A stretch of 64,000 nucleotides of DNA, from NCBI RefSeq assembly GCF_004519545.1, contig NZ_SDKM01000022.1:1-64000 (forward strand), read 5' to 3'. Both the position numbers and the translations under genes were made by a program. A model generated the notes under the pieces. The model was not told the origin of the DNA and ran no database searches. It saw only the letters and a list, made by a program, of their open reading frames with translations. Positions 44,389 through 53,608 of the stretch are shown in pieces. The DNA is from Nocardioides guangzhouensis (GTDB lineage Bacteria > Actinomycetota > Actinomycetes > Propionibacteriales > Nocardioidaceae). Positions within the stretch are counted from its first letter, which is position 1; every line of letters starts with the position of its first letter.

Positions 44389-44604
44389 GAAAGACCTGCC
44401 AGACCGCTTTGGGCCTGGCAGAAGTGGGGTCGGCCAATTATTGGCGGGGGTACACACGTGCCCACGGACTCCGGCCAGTCGTAGATACCCCCAGCGGGTA
44501 CATGCGCAAGCGGGGCCCCGGTCTGGCCGTCTGCCACTACCAAAATCGGCATCACGGGCGCGAGTTCGCACGCCACAAGGGGCGATCCTTCTAGCGTCGG
44601 GGGC

Positions 44605-45357
44605 GTGACCACCCAACCCGACACCATTTACGAGTCGCGCCGCATCCGGTGGGAGAGCCGAACCAGCCTGCCGCTCACGGTCGCGTCGCTGATCTACCTC
44701 GTGGCCTATGCCTGGCCGATCCTTGACCCGTCCGTCCGTGACCGACCCGTGTTCGACATCGTGATCGGCGCCGCGTGGGCGCTGTTCCTGGTCGACTACG
44801 TCGCCCGGCTCTACCTGAGTCGCCGCCGGGCTGCGTTCATGCGGGGCAACATCGTGGACCTGGGCGCGGTTGTGCTACCAATGCTGCGACCCCTGCGGTT
44901 GCTCAGGCTGGTCACGGTCCTAGCTGTGCTCAATCGCCACGCCGGGTCGTCGCTGCGCGGGCGCGTAGCGGTCTACGTCGTGGGGTCCTCGATTTTGGTC
45001 CTATTCGTCGCTTCGTTGGCGATGCTGGACGCCGAGCGCGGCGCCGATGGCGCGACCATCACGTCTTTCGGCGACGCGTTGTGGTGGGCGCTTACGACGG
45101 TGACCACGGTCGGCTACGGCGACCACTTCCCGGTGACCCCGCAAGGGCGGCTGATTGCCGCCGGGCTGATGGTGGCCGGAATCGCGTTGATCGGGGTCGT
45201 CACGGCTTCATTCGCTTCCTGGCTGATCGAACGAGTTGCCGAGGTTGAAGAAGAAGCCTCGGCAGCGACGCAACGGGACATGCAGGCGCTGACCGCCGAG
45301 GTTGCCGAACTGCGGGCCCTGTTGATCGCACGAGAGAGCCAGGGCCCGCCCTCGTGA
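44605..45357 (+). CDS. Voltage-gated-type potassium channel
   Basis: Membrane protein of 250 aa. Four N-terminal helices include an Arg-rich segment resembling a voltage sensor (LPMLRPLRLLRLVTVLAVL, with R spaced every third residue). The pore is FGDALWWALTTVTTVGYGD, containing the K+ filter TVGYGD, followed by a final helix and a cytosolic coiled coil (ATQRDMQALTAEVAELRALL) probably for tetramer assembly. GTG 44605 start. It is cargo of the integrative element, in the same direction as the DUF2971 gene. Confidence 0.87.
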   Translation: MTTQPDTIYESRRIRWESRTSLPLTVASLIYLVAYAWPILDPSVRDRPVFDIVIGAAWALFLVDYVARLYLSRRRAAFMRGNIVDLGAVVLPMLRPLRLLRLVTVLAVLNRHAGSSLRGRVAVYVVGSSILVLFVASLAMLDAERGADGATITSFGDALWWALTTVTTVGYGDHFPVTPQGRLIAAGLMVAGIALIGVVTASFASWLIERVAEVEEEASAATQRDMQALTAEVAELRALLIARESQGPPS

Positions 45358-45387
45358 TGCGGGCGATCTCGTGTGGCCCGGCTCGGC

Positions 45388-45597
45388 TCAGTCGGTCCAG
45401 TCATGGGCGCGCCACCGGCCGATGATGGCGGCCACGTCGTCGGCGTCGAGACCGTCGGCGGTGTCGTACTTCATCTGTAGCCGGGGTGCGCCGCTGGGCT
45501 TGGGGTCGCCGGTGATCCGTGCCGGGTCGGGGCGGCGGCGGGGGTGTCGTCGTCGTGGTGGGCGCCAGGGCTCGGGCTGGTGGGGTTGGGCGGTCAT
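45388..45597 (-). CDS. Small hypothetical protein, last gene of the integrase-side operon
   Basis: 69 aa; basic Pro/Arg-rich first half, then DGLDADDVAAIIGRWRAHDW at the C-terminus. The C-terminal motif resembles that of the preceding gene product (LTGDDVAWVLDGWRGNGW), so the two share a small helical module. ATG 45597 overlaps the stop of the preceding gene by 4 bases. It converges with the K+ channel gene. Confidence 0.55.
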   Translation of the reverse strand: MTAQPHQPEPWRPPRRRHPRRRPDPARITGDPKPSGAPRLQMKYDTADGLDADDVAAIIGRWRAHDWTD

Positions 45598-45938
45598 GCT
45601 TGCCACCCGTTCCCTCGCCAGCCATCCAGCACCCACGCCACGTCGTCCCCGGTCAGCGGCGGACGTTGACTCTTGGCGGGCCGTAGCCGGGACCCGGGTT
45701 CGGACTCGGGCTCGGGGGCGGGCGGGGGCTCCAGGTGGTCGACGCGGCCAGTCAGTTCCCGCACTTGGGTTTCCAGCTCGGCCACGCGGCGGCTGGCTTC
45801 GGCGTGCCGGGATTGGGCCATGGCGGCCTTCACCTTCAGATCTTGCACGGCGACAGGCGACATGGCGGAACGGGGCGGGGTGCCGTCAATCGTCACGTGG
45901 TCACGCAACGGTGGATCGTAGCCGTAGCGGTACGTCAT
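45594..45938 (-). CDS. Hypothetical coiled-coil protein of the element
   Basis: 114 aa. The middle (AMAQSRHAEASRRVAELETQ) is a predicted coiled coil; an acidic Pro/Glu stretch leads to the C-terminal module LTGDDVAWVLDGWRGNGW shared with the next gene. ATG 45938 overlaps the previous gene's stop (ATGA). No family recognised. Confidence 0.6.
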   Translation of the reverse strand: MTYRYGYDPPLRDHVTIDGTPPRSAMSPVAVQDLKVKAAMAQSRHAEASRRVAELETQVRELTGRVDHLEPPPAPEPESEPGSRLRPAKSQRPPLTGDDVAWVLDGWRGNGWQA

Positions 45939-46561
45939 GACGCACCGTCCTTGGTAAGTAACCCGGCCACCACGTCGGCGGCCACGTCCCCCACCCGGTG
46001 CCCGTCGTGAAGTCGGTGATCGGCGGCCCGTTCGGTAAGCGCGGCGCGGGCGTTGTCCTCCAGTACGGGCAGGCAGTCGGGGCACCCGGTGACGTTGAGT
46101 CGTGGAATGTTGGCGGCGACTCGGACACTGGCGGTGCGAACGGACGGGGACCGGGTGCCGCATACCGAGCACCGGCGCCAACGCGCTTCGCTGGCGGCCA
46201 GGATGTCTGCACGGCGCTTCGCGTGTTGGGCGATGGTGAGCCGGGTTCGGTGCAGCCACGGCCGGTACCCGCTGGCCCCGGCGATGTCGACGAGTGTCGG
46301 CACCACGCGGGTTTCGGCGACGGTGACGGGTTCCCCGTCGTCCCGGCCGGACGCCACCAGCCGCTGGACTTGGTGTTCGACGTTCTCCACGACGGACGCG
46401 CCGTAGGTCATGTATCCGGCCTTCTGAACGTCGGACGGCTCGGCCGTGGCGTAGTAGGGCCACAGGTCTTCGGGGACGCCCCAAGGGCCGTCTGTGGCCC
46501 ACTCATCGCCGTTCCCGTAGTCACGTGGCGGCGCCGGGGCGTCAGTCTTCGGTGTGGTCAT
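45935..46561 (-). CDS. Hypothetical protein with two CxxC pairs
   Basis: 208 aa. A variable N-terminus (DYGNGDEWATDGPWGVPEDL) is followed by a central helical region and a Cys pair CSVC with a second pair CPDC 40 residues later, a probable zinc ribbon. It is likely a nucleic-acid-binding or regulatory protein of the element. ATG 46561 lies inside the 3' end of the previous gene (20-base overlap), with a GGAAGGAG ribosome-binding site visible upstream. Confidence 0.62.
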   Translation of the reverse strand: MTTPKTDAPAPPRDYGNGDEWATDGPWGVPEDLWPYYATAEPSDVQKAGYMTYGASVVENVEHQVQRLVASGRDDGEPVTVAETRVVPTLVDIAGASGYRPWLHRTRLTIAQHAKRRADILAASEARWRRCSVCGTRSPSVRTASVRVAANIPRLNVTGCPDCLPVLEDNARAALTERAADHRLHDGHRVGDVAADVVAGLLTKDGAS

Positions 46562-46892
46562 GGCGGTTCTCCTTCCGGTGGGTTTCTGATTGCGGGGCCA
46601 GTAACAGCCGCCACAAGTCGGTGCAGTGCCCGTCCACGCCGATGCGCTCGACCAGCCCAACGGTCTCGACCCATGCCAGCGACCTCCGAACCTCGGCTGG
46701 TGACAGGCCGGTGAACTCGCACACGCGGTCAACAGCGGGGACGCTGGTCAGGTCCGGACGGGCGCCGGAGATCAGCGCGGCCACGGCCGCCAGGCCGGCA
46801 TAGGTGAACCCGGGCAGCCGGCGAATCGGCGGATCGTCCGCTAGGCCTAGGATTCGGGCGCGGAAACGCCAGCGCAGGTCCGGGGTGGTCAT
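46542..46892 (-). CDS. Hypothetical winged-helix-like protein
   Basis: 116 aa. The centre (DRVCEFTGLSPAEVRRSLAW, then VETVGLVERIG) has the helix-turn-helix and wing pattern of small DNA-binding proteins. GAAGGAGACACGCT precedes ATG 46892, a strong ribosome-binding site that fixes the start. It could be the element's regulator or excisionase-like factor; neither can be shown. Confidence 0.62.
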   Translation of the reverse strand: MTTPDLRWRFRARILGLADDPPIRRLPGFTYAGLAAVAALISGARPDLTSVPAVDRVCEFTGLSPAEVRRSLAWVETVGLVERIGVDGHCTDLWRLLLAPQSETHRKENRHDHTED

Positions 46893-47222
46893 AGCGTGTC
46901 TCCTTCGTCGTGGTGGTGGGCGTGGCCCAGGACCGTGGCCCCGAGCCGGTCCCGCGCCAGCGCGCCGGGCGGGCGTCCGCGGTGTCGCAGGTGCGCAGCG
47001 GCTCGCGGTCCGGCACCGGTCGGGTGGCCTTGCCGATGGCCGCCCATTGGGCGCGGGCGCGTTGGTGGGCACCCTGCGCCGCCTCAGCGCGGCGCTTGCG
47101 GGCGAGAGGACGACCACGCTGCCGGTCTCGGCGCATGGTGGCACTGCAGTCCCGGCAGCTAGCGGTGCACGGCCCGGTCGGGGTGGCGCGGATGGTCTGG
47201 CCGACGTGGCTGGCGGTGAGGC

Positions 47223-47226
<4 letters not shown>
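46729..47226 (-). CDS. Small Cys-containing protein, overlapping frame downstream
   Basis: The first about 110 residues look genuine: SHVGQTIRATPTGPCTASCR contains a Cys cluster (CTASCRDC) and is followed by a basic helix (RRDRQRGRPLARKRRAEAAQ). GTG 47226 overlaps the stop of the upstream gene (GTGA). However, the frame stays open for 164 bases past the next gene's start, where the predicted residues are out-of-frame sequence of that gene. Either a long natural overlap or a frameshift that removed the original stop near 46892. Confidence 0.5.
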
Positions 47227-48004
<778 letters not shown>

Positions 48005-48008
<4 letters not shown>

Positions 48009-48259
48009 GCCGTCGCCTCCAGTCGGGACGGGTGCACGCCGCGCAGCGGAACCCGACCACCCCACGGCTGGCGCCGACAGCACCGGGCCCATGGGCCAGC
48101 TCCACACCACGGGCAGGCGGCACGCAGGGCCCCGGTCTGTCGGGGCGGCCAACCGAACGCCTCGCGGATGCGGGAGGCCGCGGCGTCATAGTCGCCGGGC
48201 GGCGGGTGCGGCCGTGAGCAGTCACAGCCGCAGGGGTGCTCAGGTGCGCGTATCGTCAT
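48005..48259 (-). CDS. Small zinc-finger-like protein of the element
   Basis: 84 aa. Contains CGCDCSRP near the start and CPWCGAGPWARCC in the middle, the latter like the CPxCGA...C motif of phage-associated zinc-finger proteins. ATG 48259 is taken; it overlaps the next gene's start by 4 bases (ATGA at 48005-48008). Confidence 0.58.
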
Positions 48260-48361
48260 GGAAAGCAACCCCCTTCCTCTCGTGTCGGGGATCGCAGCAG
48301 TGGGCAGTGGCCGGGTTCCGTGACCCGGCCACCGCCGCGTTCCGGGTCGCAGCGTGTCCGG

Positions 48362-48637
48362 TCATCCCTCGACTCCCCCGTCGGACGGGACCGGCTCGGA
48401 CTGGCTCTTGCGGCGGGCCTTGGCGGAGGCCAGGGCGAGGCGGGCGTAGTGCGCCATCCGGAGGTGTTCGGCCCGGACAGGGTCGCCGCCTGCCTCATCG
48501 AGGAACTTCTGGAAGAACGCGGCGCGTGCCTTGGCGGTTCGGGCGGCGCGGTCGGGGGTGCGGGCCCACGACTCGTGGGCGGCAATCTGCCCGGCGAGGC
48601 GACGCTCAGCCGGGCTCGGGGATGACGTGGTGGGCAT
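48362..48637 (-). CDS. Conserved actinobacterial element protein
   Basis: 91 aa. Sequence AERRLAGQIAAHESWARTPD followed by ARTAKARAAFFQKFLDEAGG and YARLALASAKARRKS is a pattern I recognise from many small hypothetical proteins in actinobacterial phages and integrative elements. Helical, basic C-terminus; probably nucleic-acid-associated. ATG 48637. Confidence 0.65.
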   Translation of the reverse strand: MPTTSSPSPAERRLAGQIAAHESWARTPDRAARTAKARAAFFQKFLDEAGGDPVRAEHLRMAHYARLALASAKARRKSQSEPVPSDGGVEG

Positions 48638-48745
48638 GGCCAGCGGACTCCCGTTTCGTGGGAACGTCCTCAGTCGGCTTGCCCGGGGCCGGTCGAGGCG
48701 GGAGACGGCGTGGTCCACGCCAGGCGGTGCGTTGTGCGTTCGACC

Positions 48746-49162
48746 TTAGTCGCCGTTGTGCTGCCGGGGGAAGGGGTTGCCCTTGCTGACGGCCAGTTCG
48801 TCGGTGCATCGGTAGGCAATCCGCTGGTCTGCGTTGCAGCACCGGCAGGTCACCCACTGTTCCCCGGCCGACTCGCACCGGCAGTCGGGCGGGTGTGGGG
48901 TGGACACGCTACGCAGCCACACCACGCGTCTGGGCAGGCCGTCACGCGGGACTCGGTCGGGCAGTAACGCGGCAGGCACGTGCGACAGCGAGAGTCGCAG
49001 GCGTTCCAGCCACAGCCATACGTCGTTGTCGACGACGTACACCCCGGCCACCTGCCGGTTCCCGACTGCGCACCACGCGGCCGCGAGTTGCCGCACGCAT
49101 TCGCCGCCGTCGGCGTTGCTCCGGTGGGCGGTGATCCCGTCCAGTGCCTCCAGCGCGACCAT
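48746..49162 (-). CDS. Hypothetical Cys-rich protein next to the integrase
   Basis: 138 aa. The first 80 residues are mixed alpha/beta (VAGVYVVDNDVWLWLERLRL), the C-terminal third has six Cys (CRCESAGEQWVTCRCC, then IAYRC), probably binding zinc. ATG 49162 follows the integrase stop by 17 bases, so it is probably co-transcribed with the integrase. No family recognised. Confidence 0.58.
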   Translation of the reverse strand: MVALEALDGITAHRSNADGGECVRQLAAAWCAVGNRQVAGVYVVDNDVWLWLERLRLSLSHVPAALLPDRVPRDGLPRRVVWLRSVSTPHPPDCRCESAGEQWVTCRCCNADQRIAYRCTDELAVSKGNPFPRQHNGD

Positions 49163-49179
49163 GGAGGGCGGGGCAGGGC

Positions 49180-50112
49180 TCACAGGTCGCCCAGGTTGAG
49201 GCGGCGGGCTTCCTCGATGGCCCGGCGCTCCCGGTTGGCCCGGCCGTAGCGCTGCACCATGTCGAGGGAGGACCAGCCGTGCGAGGCCATCAGTCCGGTC
49301 TCGGAGCCGCCCCGGGCCATCCACCGGTCGGCGGAGGTGTGCCGCAGCATGTGTGGGTGCAGCCCGGCGATGCCCGCGGCGGCGGCTCGCTGCTCGAGGG
49401 CGTAGTAGAGCCCGGCGTAGGCCAGGCCCCGGCCGCGGTCGCCCAGCCACAGCGGCGGGGTGTCCGCGAGCCGGTGCTGGCGCCGCACCCGCAGGTACCG
49501 GTCCAGCGCTCGGGCCGCCTCCGGGCCAAACGCCACGGTCCGGCCGCGTCCGCCCTTGCCGCGGCGGACCACGATGGTTCGCTCGGACAGGTTCACGTCG
49601 CCGGTCTCGATGTTCACGCACTCGCTGGCCCGCATCCCGGTCTCCACCATCACCCGCACGATGGCTTCGTCGCGGCGGTGCCGCAGCGACTTGAGTCCGG
49701 CGCGTTCCTCGGCACTCGTGGCCTGGCAGGCCTTGACCAGGGCGCGGAGCTGGTCGTCGGTGAGGACCGGGACCACCGGCTGGTCGACCTTGGGCGGCTG
49801 CATCCGCAGGAACGGGTCGGCGTCAATCTCGCCTTCCTCGGCCAGCCAGCGGGAGAAGTGCCGCACGCCCATCATCCGGGTCTTGGCGGTGGAGGCGGAG
49901 CGCCCGGAGTCCAGCAGTTCGGTGGTCCACTTCTCCAGGCTGACCCGGTGCAGCGGGTCGACGTTGCCGGACTCGCACCAGGCCAGGAACGGGCGCACCC
50001 CGTCGGTGTAGGTCTTGATCGTGCCCGGGGTCTTGCGCTCGGCGCCCAAGTGAATCTCCCAGGACGGGAGCAGCGCGGTCAGGTCGGCGGGGGTGAGGGG
50101 TGTCGCGGTCAC
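49180..50112 (-). CDS. Tyrosine-type site-specific integrase
   Basis: Recombinase of 310 aa that would insert the element into the ffh 3' end. The N-terminal core-binding domain (TPGTIKTYTDGVRPFLAWCE) is followed by the catalytic domain with Arg in ETGMRASECVN, Lys in RRGKGGRGRTV, H-x-x-R in HMLRHTSAD, His in SHGWSSLDMVQRYG and Tyr in the same segment. GTG 50112 is taken over TTG 50148. No arm-binding domain is evident. It lies about 90 bp from attR, the usual location for an integrase. Confidence 0.9.
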   Translation of the reverse strand: MTATPLTPADLTALLPSWEIHLGAERKTPGTIKTYTDGVRPFLAWCESGNVDPLHRVSLEKWTTELLDSGRSASTAKTRMMGVRHFSRWLAEEGEIDADPFLRMQPPKVDQPVVPVLTDDQLRALVKACQATSAEERAGLKSLRHRRDEAIVRVMVETGMRASECVNIETGDVNLSERTIVVRRGKGGRGRTVAFGPEAARALDRYLRVRRQHRLADTPPLWLGDRGRGLAYAGLYYALEQRAAAAGIAGLHPHMLRHTSADRWMARGGSETGLMASHGWSSLDMVQRYGRANRERRAIEEARRLNLGDL

Positions 50113-50121
50113 ACCGGATAT

Positions 50122-50130
50122 CTTAAGTAG
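50122..50130. repeat. Inverted partner of the ffh stop region
   Basis: CTTAAGTAG here is the exact complement of CTACTTAAG at 50204-50212, which is the element-supplied end of ffh. The two face each other across 73 bp, between the integrase start and ffh, and may be recombination accessory sites. Confidence 0.45.
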
Positions 50131-50203
50131 AAGCGTTGTGCGAGGCAACTGGGCCGCTATACCTCAGTGTTTCCGCAGGTCAGAGCCTTTTTTCGAGTTC
50201 GGG

Positions 50204-51757
50204 CTACTTAAGGAACTTGGAGAAGTCCTTGGGCAGGTCGAGGTTCGAGGCCGCGGTCTCGTAGTCGATGCCGTCCGGGTTGCCGAACGGGTTGCCCGTC
50301 GACGTGGCCTTCTCCTTCTGTGCGGCCCGCTGCTGGGCCGCCTTCGCGGGGTTGCCGGAGACGCGCTTCTTCTTGCCCTTCTGCGCCTTCTGCTTCACCT
50401 TGCCGCGACCGGCCCCGGGCAGCCCCGGCATGCCGGGCATCCCGGGTACGCCGCCGCCCTTGGCCATCTGCTGCATCATCTTGCGGGCCTCGAAGAACCG
50501 GTCGACGAGCTGGTTGACGTCGGAGACCTGGGTGCCGGAGCCCTTGGAGATGCGCAGCCGCCGCGACCCGTCGATGAGCTTCGGGTTCTCACGCTCGGCC
50601 GGCGTCATCGACTGGATGATCGCCTGGATCCGGTCGATCTCGCGCTCGTCGAAGTTGTCGAGCTGCTCACGGAACTGGCCCATCCCGGGCAGCATCCCCA
50701 TGATCTTCGACATCGAGCCGAGCTTGCGGATCTGCTGCATCTGCTGCAGGAAGTCGTCGAGGGTGAAGTCGCCGGTGCTGGTGAGCTTCTCGGCGGCCTT
50801 GAGCGCCTGCTCCTGGTCGAAGGCCTTCTCGGCCTGCTCGATCAGGGTGAGCATGTCGCCCATGTCGAGGATGCGCGAGGCCATCCGGTCGGGGTGGAAC
50901 AGGTCGAAGTCGGTCATCTTCTCGCCGGCCGAGGCGAACATGACCGGCTTGCCGGTGATCGAGGCGACCGACAGCGCGGCACCACCGCGGGCGTCGCCGT
51001 CGAGCTTGGTGAGGACGACGCCGTCGTACCCCACGCCCTCCTGGAAGGCGAGCGCGGTGTTGACCGCGTCCTGGCCGATCATCGCGTCGACCACGAACAG
51101 CACCTCGTCGGGCTGGGTGGCGTCGCGGATGTCGGCGGCCTGCTTCATCATCTCGGCGTCGATGCCGAGGCGGCCGGCGGTGTCGATGATGACGACGTCG
51201 TGGAGGGTGCGCTTGGCCTCCTCGACCGACGCCTTGGCCACCGCGACCGGGTCACCGACGCCGTTGCCCGGCTCCGGCGCGAAGACGGGTACGCCGACCC
51301 GCTCGCCGTTGACCTGGAGCTGGTTGACGGCGTTGGGCCGCTGGAGGTCGGCCGCCACCAGCAACGGTGACTTGTCCTGCTCCTTGAGCCAGAAGGCCAG
51401 CTTCGCGGCCAGCGTCGTCTTGCCGGAGCCCTGGAGGCCGGCGAGCATGATCACGGTCGGGCCGGACTTGGCGTAGCGCAGCCGCCGGGTCTCGCCCCCG
51501 AGGATCTCGACGAGCTCCTCGTTGACGATCTTGACGATCTGCTGGGCGGGGTTCAGCGCCTGGCTGACCTCCTCGCCGCGGGCCCGCTCCTTGACCGCGC
51601 CCACGAACTCCTTGACCACGGGCAGCGCGACGTCGGCCTCGAGCAGGGCGATGCGGATCTCGCGGGCGGTGGCGTCGATGTCCGCCTCGGAGAGCCGGCC
51701 CTTGCCTCGGAGGTTCTTGAAGGTGTCCGCGAGGCGGTCGGAGAGTGTTGCAAACAA
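50204..51757 (-). CDS. ffh: Signal recognition particle protein Ffh (SRP54), 3' end rebuilt by the element
   Basis: GTPase of 517 aa that binds signal sequences and 4.5S RNA to direct co-translational membrane targeting. N domain (LSDRLADTFKNLRGKGRLSE), G domain with GLQGSGKTTLAAKLA, DTAGRLGID and TKLDGDARGG, and a Met-rich M domain (LGSMSKIMGMLPGMGQF) are complete. It starts with TTG (51757). The last codons lie in the att repeat; the final Leu-Lys-stop (CTTAAGTAG) comes from the element, whereas the displaced natural end (CTGAAGTGA) is at attL. The protein sequence is unchanged by the insertion. Confidence 0.97.
   Translation of the reverse strand: MFATLSDRLADTFKNLRGKGRLSEADIDATAREIRIALLEADVALPVVKEFVGAVKERARGEEVSQALNPAQQIVKIVNEELVEILGGETRRLRYAKSGPTVIMLAGLQGSGKTTLAAKLAFWLKEQDKSPLLVAADLQRPNAVNQLQVNGERVGVPVFAPEPGNGVGDPVAVAKASVEEAKRTLHDVVIIDTAGRLGIDAEMMKQAADIRDATQPDEVLFVVDAMIGQDAVNTALAFQEGVGYDGVVLTKLDGDARGGAALSVASITGKPVMFASAGEKMTDFDLFHPDRMASRILDMGDMLTLIEQAEKAFDQEQALKAAEKLTSTGDFTLDDFLQQMQQIRKLGSMSKIMGMLPGMGQFREQLDNFDEREIDRIQAIIQSMTPAERENPKLIDGSRRLRISKGSGTQVSDVNQLVDRFFEARKMMQQMAKGGGVPGMPGMPGLPGAGRGKVKQKAQKGKKKRVSGNPAKAAQQRAAQKEKATSTGNPFGNPDGIDYETAASNLDLPKDFSKFLK
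50206..50224. repeat. attR: right end of the integrative element
   Basis: ACTTAAGGAACTTGGAGAA, matching attL (40052-40070) except for one base. The exact core is 50211-50224. It forms the last codons of the intact ffh. Confidence 0.88.
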
Positions 51758-51884
51758 GAGTGCGTCCTGGGTTCGGTCGACGGGGACGGTCGAGGGTCAA
51801 GGGTAACCGGGCGACCCGCCCGGTGCGGACTCGACGGCCCATCCGACCCACCGTACGGCGGTCGCCGGAGGCCCCGGTACGGCG

Positions 51885-51920
51885 GGAGGCCGCGCCACCG
51901 GGGCTGGCGGCGCGGCCTCC
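51885..51920 (-). terminator. Terminator-like hairpin after the subtilase gene
   Basis: A 12-bp stem GGAGGCCGCGCC / GGCGCGGCCTCC with a 12-nt loop lies 19 bp past the subtilase stop on the minus strand. It separates that gene from ffh. No U-run. Confidence 0.6.
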
Positions 51921-51938
51921 GTGCGTGCTGCGGGTGGG

Positions 51939-53468
51939 TCAGCTCACGGCGTCGAGCGCGTCGACGACGCCTTCGCCGTAGTAGCTGTTGTCCGCCGCGG
52001 ACCCGACGCAGGCCGGGCCGTTGCTGCCCCCGGTCGGGTGCGGCTCGGCCGGCGAGCAGGCCCGGTCGTCGGCCTGGCCACGCAGCTTCTCCAGCATCTG
52101 CGCCGGCGTCCAGGTCGGGTGCACCGACTTCATCAGCGCGAGCACACCGGCGACGTGCGGCGAGGCCATCGACGTGCCGCTCTTCAGCCCGTAGCCGTTG
52201 CCGGCCACGATCGTGGACAGGATCGACCGGCCCGGGGCCGCGACGTCGATGATCCCGAGACCTCGGTTGGAGAAGTAGGCCAGCGAACCGGTCTTCGTCA
52301 CCGCGGACACGGTCACGACGCCGGGAAGCTCGGTCGGGATGTCGTGGCACCCGCTGTTGATGGTGCGGGTGACGGCCTTGCTGTCGTCCGGGCTCGAGGT
52401 GTCGGTCGTGTTGTTGCTCAGGTCGGTGGTGGCGTTGCCGGCCGCCGCGGCGTGCACGACACCCCGGTCGGTCGACCACGCGACCGCGCGGCGCACGGCC
52501 TCCTTGGCGGCGTACTGGTCGGACTGGTCCTCGCAGTAGTACATGAAGGGGTCGACGTAGTAGCTGTTGTTCGTCACGTCCATGTGGTGCAGGCCGGCCC
52601 AGATGAAGCCGCAGACGGCGTACTCCGGGTAGATGAAGCCGCCGTCGTTGACGACCTTCACCGAAGCCATCCGCACGTTCGGCGCGACGCCGACGATGCC
52701 GGTGCCGTTGCGGGCCGCGGCAATGGTGCCGGCGACGTGCGTGCCGTGGTCACTCGTGGTGGGGTACCAGCCGGTGGCCGAGGTGTCCGGACGCCCGGCG
52801 TCGGTGCAGTTCACCGAGTCCGCGACGTCGATGTTCGGCGCCAGGTCCGGGTGGTCGGGGTCGATGCCCGAGTCGAGCACGCCGACGAGCACGTTGCGGC
52901 TGCCGTCGGTGATCTGGTGCGCCCGGTCCGCCTTGATCATCTGCATGTCCCACTGCTCCGCCTCGCGCGGGTCCGTGGTGGTCGCGGTGGTCTGCTCGCC
53001 GCCGACGTCGCCGTTGAAGTCCTTCCTGGCGTCCTTCTGGTAGTCCGACGAGCCCGGGCCCCACGGCGACTGGACACCCTCGGGGGTGCCCTCGACCACG
53101 GGGACGGTGCGGGTGGCGCCGACGGACTCGAGCGCGTTGCCGGCGGCGGCGCGCACGTCGTCGCGGAACGTCGAGACCTGGGCATGGGCGACGACCACGC
53201 CGATCTGCGGCCAGGACTGGACGACGACGCCGCCCGCGTCCGTGACGGCCCGCTCGAGCAGCCGGGTCTGGCCGGGGGTGGCCTGGTGGGCGTTGAGCAG
53301 GTAGCTCGAGACGACACCGTCGGGCGTGGCGATCGGGACGGGCGTGGAGGTGGGCTCGTCGGCCGGGGCCGCGGTGGCGTTCCCGAGGCCGGTGAGCAGG
53401 GCGGTCGCGACGGCGACGCCAGTGGCGACGGACGCGACGGTACGACGCCGGGTGAGGCGTGGGGACAT
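51939..53468 (-). CDS. Secreted subtilisin-like S8 serine peptidase
   Basis: Exported protease of 509 aa. A signal peptide (TVASVATGVAVATALLTGLG) and a propeptide region of about 130 residues precede the catalytic domain with the triad: Asp in VLVGVLDSGIDPDHPD, His in DHGTHVAGTIAA and Ser in SGTSMASPHVAGVLA. Cys pairs in the catalytic domain suggest disulfides. It is single-gene, flanked by hairpins on both sides. The substrate is probably extracellular protein. Confidence 0.93.
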   Translation of the reverse strand: MSPRLTRRRTVASVATGVAVATALLTGLGNATAAPADEPTSTPVPIATPDGVVSSYLLNAHQATPGQTRLLERAVTDAGGVVVQSWPQIGVVVAHAQVSTFRDDVRAAAGNALESVGATRTVPVVEGTPEGVQSPWGPGSSDYQKDARKDFNGDVGGEQTTATTTDPREAEQWDMQMIKADRAHQITDGSRNVLVGVLDSGIDPDHPDLAPNIDVADSVNCTDAGRPDTSATGWYPTTSDHGTHVAGTIAAARNGTGIVGVAPNVRMASVKVVNDGGFIYPEYAVCGFIWAGLHHMDVTNNSYYVDPFMYYCEDQSDQYAAKEAVRRAVAWSTDRGVVHAAAAGNATTDLSNNTTDTSSPDDSKAVTRTINSGCHDIPTELPGVVTVSAVTKTGSLAYFSNRGLGIIDVAAPGRSILSTIVAGNGYGLKSGTSMASPHVAGVLALMKSVHPTWTPAQMLEKLRGQADDRACSPAEPHPTGGSNGPACVGSAADNSYYGEGVVDALDAVS

Positions 53469-53502
53469 GGGTGGTCCTTTCCGAGAGTGACTCCGAGAAA
53501 AC

Positions 53503-53524
53503 GCGCCCCCGTCAGAGGGGGCGC
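53503..53524 (-). terminator. Rho-independent terminator after glnD
   Basis: Perfect 8-bp stem GCGCCCCC / GGGGGCGC with a 6-nt loop, followed on the minus strand by GTTTTC. Located about 85 bp downstream of the glnD stop and just upstream of the subtilase start. Confidence 0.65.
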
Positions 53525-53608
53525 CTCGGTCATCCTGTCTGCTACTCGCCGGTAAGGGACCACCCCGAGGCAGGTATTTCTCCGTCAGCCCGACGATCGG
53601 CCCGACGA

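Noticed and set aside
44385..44627. 80-residue minus-strand frame between the DUF2971 and K+ channel genes
   Set aside because: Overlaps both flanking gene ends, has no ribosome-binding site and no recognisable protein features.
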